Shown piece after piece: positions 15,924 through 20,717 of a DNA stretch of 20,717 nt. The translations under genes were made by a program, and so were the position numbers. Every line of letters starts with the position of its first letter. Within the stretch, counting starts at the first letter, position 1. Source of the DNA: Flavobacteriaceae bacterium (lineage in GTDB: Bacteria; Bacteroidota; Bacteroidia; Flavobacteriales; Flavobacteriaceae); the NCBI GenBank assembly GCA_029247985.1, contig JAQWKF010000113.1, forward strand, positions 1 through 20,717, given 5' to 3'. Below the pieces are notes generated by a model, which was not told the origin of the DNA, made no database searches, and saw only the letters and a program-made list of their open reading frames with translations.

Positions 15924-16451
15924 CTACCAATCATCATTTTTATTTTCGAATGAGTTATAAAGTGAATTAGAAATATCGTTAATACTTAACAATAACTCAG
16001 AATACATTTGTCTGTATATTTTATTTTTTCTTATCTGTCCTCTTTTGAATAAATCTTCAGGATAATACCCCTCTCCATTATTTTCATTAGTGATTTTATC
16101 AATTTCAAATGAAAATCTATATTTTCCTTTTTTTATGTCAAAGGTTATATAATATCTCATGTTATTGTAAACTCTAAACCCCATTTGGTTGTAACCATGG
16201 GAGTTTTCCTTATAACCATTGATTTTTATTAGTTTATTAGGAATATTTGATTTAATTACAAAATCAGGATTTTTATAATATTTAGATATCCACACATAAA
16301 TGTTATCGTATATTTTTTCCTCTGATAATTCACCAACATCAAATACAACTGGAGAAAATCCTTGATTATCATATTGAATAGTTGGTATTTCTTTATTCTG
16401 AGAAAATAAAGGAGTTGTAATTAGAATTGAAAAGAGTATGATTGTTTTCAT
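15924..16451 (-). CDS. Exported protein, DUF4468-like
   Basis: A 175-residue protein with a signal peptide (MKTIILFSILITTPLFSQ, Ser-Gln at the cleavage site). The body resembles the DUF4468 (TBP-like fold) family found across Bacteroidota: SEEKIYDNIYVWISKYYKNP, then YYITFDIKKGKYRFSFEIDKI, and a helical tail. The function of DUF4468 is unknown. The ATG at 16451 is chosen because it gives the signal peptide directly; an earlier in-frame start adds a polar leader. It follows the next minus-strand gene by 14 bases. Confidence 0.6.
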   Translation of the reverse strand: MKTIILFSILITTPLFSQNKEIPTIQYDNQGFSPVVFDVGELSEEKIYDNIYVWISKYYKNPDFVIKSNIPNKLIKINGYKENSHGYNQMGFRVYNNMRYYITFDIKKGKYRFSFEIDKITNENNGEGYYPEDLFKRGQIRKNKIYRQMYSELLLSINDISNSLYNSFENKNDDW

Positions 16452-16465
16452 ATTATTTAAGTTAG

Positions 16466-17221
16466 TTACCAATTTCTTTTTTTACCAACTTTTATAGAAC
16501 GTAACCTACCACCTTTTTTCTTTTCTCTTTCTTTTTGTGGAGGTGTGTAATGTGGTGTTTTCTTATATAAATCATAAAGAATATCAACACCCTTCAGTTT
16601 ATACTTCTTCGTATCGTAGAATCTATCTAAGTTCCCATCCTTCTTTAGGATACCCAACATCTTTTTCCTAATCACATCACATAAATAGGATTCAATTTTG
16701 GATTTGATAATATCAAAATCCTCATTCTCCAATAAATCCCCTTCATTTTGATTTGTAGGATTTAGAGAACCATAGTAACCCATCGGACCATCTTCGTATC
16801 TATTATTCTTATTGTAATGAGGAACATTGTTCTCTAATAAATCTAATTGATAGGATACTTCACTTACAGTTCCGATATAGATATACCTTCTCTTATTTCC
16901 AATATTCACCCACATCCCCCATTGAGGGTTACCATCATCTTCACTTCCTAAAAATGTTGAGAATGATGGTAAGAACTTCTTATGGTACTTAACCATTTTG
17001 TGGTATCCCTTAGTTCTATCTGATTTCCATTTTCTCAACTCCTTTTTGAGTTCCTTAATCTTTTCTAAATCAGATTCAATCTTCTTTTCTCTTCTTTTAA
17101 TTCTGATAGTAAGATTTTCATACTCCCTCTTCTCATCTCTTTCCTTTTTCGGAAGAAATTCCCAATCATCACCAACTTTTTTGATACGATAATCCACACC
17201 ACTAAAGTAAAAAATCCCCAT
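16466..17221 (-). CDS. Basic coiled-coil hypothetical protein (251 aa)
   Basis: The N-terminal 30 residues (MGIFYFSGVDYRIKKVGDDW) are followed by a long Lys/Glu coiled coil (about 30-70), a central folded-looking segment rich in Gly and aromatics (NPQWGMWVNIGNKRRYIYIG, about 104-123), and a very basic tail (PPQKEREKKKGGRLRSIK). The tail suggests nucleic-acid binding; no catalytic motif is certain. The RRYIYIG string recalls one strand of GIY-YIG nucleases, but the rest of that motif set is missing. The ATG at 17221 is taken as start; in-frame GTG and TTG lie just before. First gene of the minus-strand pair. Confidence 0.6.
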   Translation of the reverse strand: MGIFYFSGVDYRIKKVGDDWEFLPKKERDEKREYENLTIRIKRREKKIESDLEKIKELKKELRKWKSDRTKGYHKMVKYHKKFLPSFSTFLGSEDDGNPQWGMWVNIGNKRRYIYIGTVSEVSYQLDLLENNVPHYNKNNRYEDGPMGYYGSLNPTNQNEGDLLENEDFDIIKSKIESYLCDVIRKKMLGILKKDGNLDRFYDTKKYKLKGVDILYDLYKKTPHYTPPQKEREKKKGGRLRSIKVGKKRNW

Positions 17222-17235
17222 CACCAATAAAAATT

Positions 17236-17267
17236 ACTAACACTAAACTGAAAAGTTGGGTGTAGGT
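17236..17267. repeat. ACTAACAC hairpin, copy 1
   Basis: A 14-base arm (17236-17249) and its near-complement (17254-17267) around a GAAA loop, with 10 Watson-Crick pairs, two G-T pairs and two mismatches. It lies 14 bases before the start of the minus-strand coiled-coil gene. The 5' arm begins ACTAACACTAA as in the two other copies. Confidence 0.55.
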
Positions 17268-17336
17268 GAATTTTTGACTTTCTATATAGAAGAAGATGAG
17301 AGTTAATAATAAAAATGATGAGAGAACAAAAAGTTT

Positions 17337-17456
17337 ACTAACACTAAAAATAAAATTAGAGTGTAAGTAAAACATCGACTAATTATAGGATTGTAAGTGA
17401 GGGAAACGATTCCCCTCCTCAATTAAGTGGGAATCAAAAACTAAATATTAAAAATT
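17337..17456 (+). promoter_or_regulatory. Structured leader unit A (hairpin plus pseudoknot-like fold)
   Basis: Hairpin copy 2: ACTAACACT (17337-17345) with AGTGTAAGT (17360-17368). Then TGAGG (17398-17402) pairs with CCTCA (17417-17421), and GATTCCC (17408-17414) with GGGAATC (17429-17435); the two stems cross, giving H-type pseudoknot topology. A competing simple hairpin GAGGG/CCCTC (17399-17403 with 17413-17417) is possible. The ATG of the 75-residue gene is 21 bases after the second stem. The same plan recurs in unit B with changed but still complementary bases. Confidence 0.55.
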
Positions 17457-17684
17457 ATGAGTGATACAATTTTGAAAGGGTTAATTAAGAATTACGAAAA
17501 AGAAATTTCTGATTTAAGAAATAGAAAATCGGATTCAGATAAAACTTTTAATGAAGGTGGTTACGAATCTGAATGTGATTATACCTATGACCAAACTCGA
17601 TGGGGTTATCAGATATCAACCTTAACTAAGGTGATAAATGATTTAGAAATTTTTACTAACACTAAAAATGAAATTAGTGTGTAA
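17457..17684 (+). CDS. Small hypothetical protein (75 aa)
   Basis: MSDTILKGLIKNYEKEISDL opens a mostly helical, charged protein with a likely helical hairpin (about 5-30 and 48-66) and one Cys near the middle (YESECDYTYDQ). No family recognised. Its last codons lie inside hairpin copy 3 (NTKNEISV and the stop), so the end of this gene and the start of the next leader overlap. The start follows leader unit A and the A-rich TAAAAATT common in this region. Confidence 0.6.
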   Translation: MSDTILKGLIKNYEKEISDLRNRKSDSDKTFNEGGYESECDYTYDQTRWGYQISTLTKVINDLEIFTNTKNEISV

Positions 17685-17769
17685 GTGAATTGAGTACTAA
17701 ATATATAGATGTAAAAGGGGTTAATGGTTTCTCCTCCCTTTTAAGTGAGAACCAACAAATAAATAAGTT
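17655..17769 (+). promoter_or_regulatory. Structured leader unit B (hairpin plus pseudoknot-like fold)
   Basis: Hairpin copy 3: ACTAACAC (17655-17662) with GTGTAAGT (17679-17686). Then AAAAGGG (17713-17719) pairs with CCCTTTT (17736-17742), and GGTT-T-CTC (17726-17733) with GAGAACC (17747-17753), crossing as in unit A. The second stem starts 71 bases after the hairpin start in both units, and both share a CT between stems and AAGT before the last arm. The ATG of the 108-residue gene follows 16 bases later. Confidence 0.55.
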
Positions 17770-18096
17770 ATGAATACAAAAATCAATGAAAGTTATGGAA
17801 CTGAAATCATCCAAATCAATGATAAGTTCCAATTAAAATTAGTGGAAGGGTATTACTACAAACCCTATCTGATTAAGGAACCCAAAAAACCAATCAATGG
17901 AATTCTCTTTAGAGATTATAGAGAACATAATTGTTGGGAAGTGGTATGGAGTTTTTCAGAAAACAGAATGGATGTAGGAGTACTCCACAACAATAGAAAT
18001 GACATCAATTATTTAATAAACCAACAAATAAAAAACAATAAAACAAAAATTAAAAATTATGATAAATACAATGAGATACACAGAATTAACATTTAA
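17770..18096 (+). CDS. Small hypothetical protein (108 aa)
   Basis: Begins MNTKINESYGTEIIQINDKF and looks like a compact beta-rich domain (KLVEGYYYKPYLIKEP, CWEVVWSFSENRMDVGVLHN) followed by a Lys/Asn-rich helical tail. No family recognised. It lies behind leader unit B, and its 3' end overlaps the next gene by 38 bases. The small size and the regulated-looking leader would suit an element regulator or anti-defence protein, but nothing in the sequence proves this. Confidence 0.55.
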   Translation: MNTKINESYGTEIIQINDKFQLKLVEGYYYKPYLIKEPKKPINGILFRDYREHNCWEVVWSFSENRMDVGVLHNNRNDINYLINQQIKNNKTKIKNYDKYNEIHRINI

Positions 18097-18250
18097 CGGA
18101 AGGAATTTTTTATGGAAAGAGGAAGATAACAACTCCTTCAAAGTTTATGTAGATGGAGAACTTAGGAAATCACACATTCACATAGATTATTTCCCTTCAA
18201 CATTATTGGAGTGTAGTGAATTCCTAACTGAATATGAATTAAACAATTAA
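18059..18250 (+). CDS. Small hypothetical protein (63 aa)
   Basis: Starts MINTMRYTELTFNGRNFLWK (an alternative ATG is at 18071) and ends FLTEYELNN. It appears to be a small beta-sheet protein with an acidic C terminus. The ATG at 18059 is preferred because it follows the same TAAAAATT stretch as the gene at 17457. It overlaps the previous gene by 38 bases in another frame and is followed by terminators. Confidence 0.5.
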   Translation: MINTMRYTELTFNGRNFLWKEEDNNSFKVYVDGELRKSHIHIDYFPSTLLECSEFLTEYELNN

Positions 18251-18299
18251 AAATTAAGAGATATGATTTTTGTTACTTCATATTCATAATTGGGAAACT

Positions 18300-18326
18300 C
18301 CCTCATCAGTAATGGTGGGGGTTTTT
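18300..18326 (+). terminator. Terminator after the small gene run
   Basis: CCCTCATC (18300-18307) pairs with GGTGGGGG (18314-18321), allowing two G-T pairs, followed by TTTTT. It is placed 50 bases after the stop at 18250, as expected for the end of the plus-strand run from 17457. Confidence 0.6.
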
Positions 18327-18390
18327 CTTTGTAGAGAGGTTCTAAGAACCAATAAGAATCAGAGTGATAGATTGATATACTAAAATGAGA

Positions 18391-18432
18391 AAACCACCTC
18401 AAACACTCTATAAATAAGTGTGGGGGTGGTTT
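18391..18432. terminator. Strong two-part hairpin, possible bidirectional terminator
   Basis: AAACCACC (18391-18398) pairs with GGTGGTTT (18425-18432), and inside it ACACT (18403-18407) with AGTGT (18417-18421). T-rich bases follow on both strands. No minus-strand gene is close on the right, so it may instead insulate the lipoprotein gene. Confidence 0.45.
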
Positions 18433-18441
18433 ATTTATTCC

Positions 18442-18575
18442 TCTGTAAAAACCAAATATTTTTACAGAATTTTGATAGGGTAATTCACCTCCACTATCCA
18501 CTTCAATCCCAATTTTTATTGGGTTTTAACTCAAATTCTCTTAAATTTGAAAACATCAATTTTGAAGTGAGAATT
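18442..18575 (+). promoter_or_regulatory. Structured leader of the lipoprotein gene
   Basis: TCTGTAAAAA (18442-18451) and TTTTTACAGA (18459-18468) form a perfect 10-base hairpin. Then CACTTCAA (18499-18506) matches TTGAAGTG (18562-18569), CCCAAT/ATTGGG (18508-18523) makes a hairpin with a T4 loop, and AATTCTC (18534-18540) matches GAGAATT (18569-18575), which touches the ATG. The last arm AAGTGAGAATT resembles the last arms of units A and B (AAGTGGGAATC, AAGTGAGAACC), again with matching changes in the partner. A riboswitch class was not recognised. Confidence 0.5.
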
Positions 18576-19880
18576 ATGAAGAGGATATTGATAATCTTAA
18601 CAACAATTTTTTTTATTGGGTGTGAAGAAGACCCTACTATGTACACTCTCAGTGTAACTTCCAATCCAACTGAAGGTGGAACGATTAATCCTACAACTGG
18701 TGAATACGAAGAAGGAACTGAGGTTACAATTACTGTGACACCAAATTCAAATTATGAGTTTGAAAAATGGAGTGGTAGTTGGAGTGGTTCTGAAACTCCA
18801 CTAACTATTACAATGGATAGTGATAAAAACTTAGTTGGAAACTTCAAGTTGATGGATTCCGATGGGGATGGAGTGAGTGATGATGTAGATACTTGTAGTG
18901 ATACAAGAGATGGTATCCCTGTGGATGATAATGGATGTATGTTAAATCCTATATATTTAGATGATAACGGTATTACTATTAAATCGTACGAGTGGGGTGA
19001 AGTAGGTGATACTGGTGAAGTTAATGGGATTACCTATACTATTATAAGTGAAGGACAACTTAGAGGTATGATTTCTAATAATGAAGATTTATCTAAAGTT
19101 TGTACTTCAAAAATAAATGATATGAGGGATTTGTTCAGAGGAGAAAATGACAATAAAAACACCTTCAATGGAGATATTTCAAATTGGGATGTGAGTAGTG
19201 TTACCGATATGACTCAAATGTTTTATAACTCTAATTTCAATGGAGATATTTCAAATTGGGATGTGAGTAGTGTTATTAGTATGATGAATCTTTTTGGTCA
19301 AAACGAAATGTTTAATGGAGATATTTCCAATTGGGATGTGAGTAGTGTTGAGGATATGACTCAGATGTTTTTATCCTCTGTGTTCAATAAATATATTTCA
19401 AATTGGGATGAGAGTAGTGTAATTAACATGAGAAATATGTTTAGACAAAATAGAATATTTAATCTTGATATTTCCAATTGGGATGTTAGTAGTGTTAACG
19501 ATATGTCTCATATGTTTCAATTCACCGTATTCAATGGAGATATATCAAATTGGGATGTGAGTAATGTTATTGATATGTCTCATATGTTTTCAAATCAATC
19601 GGAATTTAACGGAGATATATCAAATTGGGATGTAAGTAATGTTAAATACATGAACGGAATGTTTTATATTTCAAAATTCAACAGAGATATTTCCAATTGG
19701 GATGTGAGTAGTGTTGAGGATATGACTCAGATGTTTTTTGGTAATTTTGATGGTGGTTATTTTAATCAAAATTTATCTAGTTGGAACGTTTCGAGTGTAA
19801 ACCAATGTAGTGATTTTTCAAAAAACAATCCACAATGGTCACTACCAAAACCAATCTTTACAAATTGTAACCCCAATTAA
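18576..19880 (+). CDS. BspA-like repeat surface lipoprotein
   Basis: A 434-residue lipoprotein. The ATG at 18576 gives MKRILIILTTIFFIGC with lipid-carrying Cys16; a longer in-frame start has no signal and crosses the leader. Residues about 22-92 form an InlB/Listeria-Bacteroides-type repeat domain (SNPTEGGTINPTTGEYEEGT). A DSDGDGVSDDVDTCSD calcium-type stretch follows (94-109), then about 197-420 carry nine DUF285/BspA-like repeats of 24-25 residues with consensus FNGDISNWDVSSVxDMxxMF. Such proteins sit on the cell surface and bind host or neighbour surfaces. Here it is probable element cargo. The Ala of the usual repeat (MFxGAxxFN) is replaced in every copy. Confidence 0.88.
   Translation: MKRILIILTTIFFIGCEEDPTMYTLSVTSNPTEGGTINPTTGEYEEGTEVTITVTPNSNYEFEKWSGSWSGSETPLTITMDSDKNLVGNFKLMDSDGDGVSDDVDTCSDTRDGIPVDDNGCMLNPIYLDDNGITIKSYEWGEVGDTGEVNGITYTIISEGQLRGMISNNEDLSKVCTSKINDMRDLFRGENDNKNTFNGDISNWDVSSVTDMTQMFYNSNFNGDISNWDVSSVISMMNLFGQNEMFNGDISNWDVSSVEDMTQMFLSSVFNKYISNWDESSVINMRNMFRQNRIFNLDISNWDVSSVNDMSHMFQFTVFNGDISNWDVSNVIDMSHMFSNQSEFNGDISNWDVSNVKYMNGMFYISKFNRDISNWDVSSVEDMTQMFFGNFDGGYFNQNLSSWNVSSVNQCSDFSKNNPQWSLPKPIFTNCNPN
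19165..19800 (+). repeat. Tandem repeats of about 72-75 bases in the lipoprotein gene
   Basis: Nine tandem units encode the BspA-like repeats. A core such as GATATTTCAAATTGGGATGT recurs with few changes (TTTCAAATTGGG, TTTCCAATTGGG, ATCAAATTGGG variants). Units 1-3 and 8 are nearly identical at DNA level, which implies recent duplication or gene conversion and makes repeat number liable to change. Confidence 0.85.
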
Positions 19881-19904
19881 AATCTGAGTAACTAAAATAT
19901 ATAA

Positions 19905-19936
19905 GGTTAAGTTCCAATAGGTTCTTACCCTTTTTT
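19905..19936 (+). terminator. Terminator of the lipoprotein gene
   Basis: GGT-T-AAG (19905-19911) pairs with CTTACC (19924-19929) with one bulged T, followed by C and TTTTTT. It lies 25 bases after the stop at 19880 and before the convergent small gene end at 19941. Confidence 0.55.
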
Positions 19937-19940
19937 AATT

Positions 19941-20090
19941 CTACTTAGAAGGTACCGTTAACCCTCCGATGTACTTCCCATCCCCTAAGTGGTAGAATGG
20001 TGGGTACTCACCTCTATTTATCAATTCCTTCAGAGTTAAAGTACCGAATCCTTCTCTGATTCTTTTATTTTGTTTCTTCTTTTTACTCAT
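19941..20090 (-). CDS. Small basic protein coupled to the recombinase (49 aa)
   Basis: Protein MSKKKKQNKRIREGFGTLTL, ending IGGLTVPSK. The basic head suggests nucleic-acid binding, the remainder (KELINRGEYPPFYHLGDGKY) could be one small folded unit. The ATG shares one base with the recombinase stop (TAATG), a usual arrangement for translational re-initiation, so it is made with the recombinase and may be its accessory factor. No family recognised. Confidence 0.6.
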   Translation of the reverse strand: MSKKKKQNKRIREGFGTLTLKELINRGEYPPFYHLGDGKYIGGLTVPSK

Positions 20091-20710
20091 TACACACTTA
20101 CTAAATCCTTTTTCAAATGATTTCTACACTTTGTAATTGTTTTAGGAGAACAATTCAACCTTCCAATGATATCTCTATGGGATTTTCCCATTTTGAGAAG
20201 TTTCATAATGGATTTGGTTTGGGGTTTGTTTAACCACACAACTGTTTTCTCTTTACTACCAACCTTCCTTCCTAACTTACCTCCATTCATTACATAGTTC
20301 TTTCTCCCCATCTCAGTAACCTCTAAGATTCTCTCTCTTTCCATTTCGTAAACAGATGAAAGGATAGAAGTAACAATATTCCACATAGGGTTCTTATCAC
20401 CTTTAGGAGTATGAGATTCAATACCAATGTTTCGGATTTTAATCACCACACCTTTCTCCAAAAAGAAATCTAATGTGTTGATTGAATCTTTCAGAGTTCT
20501 ACCACATCTACTCAAATCCTCAAACACAACCTTTTCAACTTTCCCTTCATTTACCAATTCAATAAGTTGAAAACCTCCTTCTCTCTTTTTGAAGGGTATT
20601 TTACCACTAACTCCGAAATCGTTTATAGTTAAATCGTATTTGTTCTTATCTAACTCAAACCTTCCTCCCTTTTGGTTGATAGTTGATGTTCTATTGTACT
20701 TAATTACCAT
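20090..20710 (-). CDS. Small serine recombinase (resolvase/invertase family)
   Basis: A 206-residue protein starting at the ATG at 20710. The N terminus MVIKYNRTSTINQ matches the YxRVSTxxQ motif with the nucleophilic Ser at residue 9. FEDLSRCGRTLKDSINTLDFF gives the second motif (LSRxGR) with the catalytic arginines, and EMERERILEVTEMGR begins the long E helix. The C-terminal part (SIMKLLKMGKSHRDIIGRLN) is a helix-turn-helix. Length is usual for resolvases and invertases rather than large serine integrases, so it would resolve dimers, invert a segment, or transpose. The usual Ala after Tyr in YARVS is Asn. It contains no Ala. Confidence 0.88.
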   Translation of the reverse strand: MVIKYNRTSTINQKGGRFELDKNKYDLTINDFGVSGKIPFKKREGGFQLIELVNEGKVEKVVFEDLSRCGRTLKDSINTLDFFLEKGVVIKIRNIGIESHTPKGDKNPMWNIVTSILSSVYEMERERILEVTEMGRKNYVMNGGKLGRKVGSKEKTVVWLNKPQTKSIMKLLKMGKSHRDIIGRLNCSPKTITKCRNHLKKDLVSV

Positions 20711-20717
20711 ATTTAAT

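Larger units (their letters stand above)
14166..20717. mobile_element. Integrated element with no GpC dinucleotide (right end outside window)
   Basis: The region begins at a tRNA 3' fragment, is visibly richer in A+T than the left side, and holds short, tightly packed genes with a Rep-like protein, an excisionase-like HTH protein and a serine recombinase. It contains not a single GC dinucleotide on either strand and no alanine codon, unlike the DNA to its left. No capsid, tail or conjugation gene is visible in this part, so phage, satellite and integrative plasmid all remain possible. No tRNA-type tyrosine integrase was found here; it may lie beyond 20717. Confidence 0.8.

Noticed and set aside
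15526..15937. Two overlapping minus-strand frames (72 and 70 codons)
   Set aside because: Both are antisense to the better supported 51- and 58-residue plus-strand genes, one of which has a clear HTH and Shine-Dalgarno.
16466..17221. GIY-YIG nuclease call for the coiled-coil protein
   Set aside because: Only one short string (YIYIG) resembles the family; the paired GIY strand and the catalytic Arg/Glu pattern are not identifiable.
17398..17435. Known pseudoknot riboswitch (preQ1 or SAM-II)
   Set aside because: The conserved loop sequences of those classes are not present, and the downstream genes are not metabolic.
18247..18501. Minus-strand frame of 84 codons before the lipoprotein gene
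   Set aside because: Covers the terminators and leader hairpins; the composition reflects these inverted repeats, not a protein.
14166..20717. GpC absence as a simple effect of low G+C
   Set aside because: CpG, GG and CC all occur often in the same stretch, and low G+C alone would still leave well over a hundred GpC.

Overview
The left two thirds of the window (1 to about 14165) is ordinary chromosome of a gliding or T9SS-bearing Bacteroidota, most likely Flavobacteriia. Evidence: gldH, a PorP/SprF protein, a 1,988-residue surface protein with a type B T9SS sorting domain, a TAxxTTTG-type -7 box, and genes that mostly lack Shine-Dalgarno sequences. Layout: recA 5' part (minus strand, cut by the window edge); trhO-gldH-PBP1A operon (plus) with overlapping starts and stops; a minus-strand run porP/sprF-like - S1/P1 nuclease - CYTH protein; divergent from it the giant adhesin (IgGFc-binding-like N terminus, thrombospondin-3-like stretches, C-type lectin domain, T9SS-B tail) followed by a methyltransferase. 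At 13286-13604 lie the two C-terminal tails of a second porP/adhesin pair, fused head to head by a deletion. A small membrane protein gene follows.

At about 14166-14184 the character of the DNA changes abruptly. A tRNA terminator and the last 15 bases of a tRNA gene (minus strand, CCA encoded, matching the 3' end of a GGUCCCA-type tRNA, probably Met) remain. After them begins an AT-rich integrated element that runs past the window end. It holds many small genes, an HUH/Rep-like protein, an excisionase-like HTH protein, a DUF4468-like exported protein, a BspA-like repeat lipoprotein and a small serine recombinase with a coupled 49-residue gene.

The outstanding observation is that the element contains no GpC dinucleotide at all: I read every line and line junction from 14166 to 20717 (6,552 bases) and found none, in coding or non-coding DNA, while CpG is present. 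As a direct result none of the 13 predicted proteins (about 1,800 residues) contains alanine, even at positions where their families normally have it. GATC is also absent by eye. The constraint acts at DNA level and starts at the inferred attachment site, so it is a property of the element. I know of no described mechanism. Possible explanations are escape from a GpC-reading host defence, self-protection from an element-encoded GpC-specific nuclease or modifier, or a GpC-directed mutator.

The element also carries unusual RNA/DNA structure: phased GGTTCGA/TCGAACC half-sites next to the att site, a leader unit duplicated with identical internal spacing and covarying pseudoknot-like stems ahead of two small genes, a related leader ahead of the lipoprotein gene, and a hairpin that buries a start codon.
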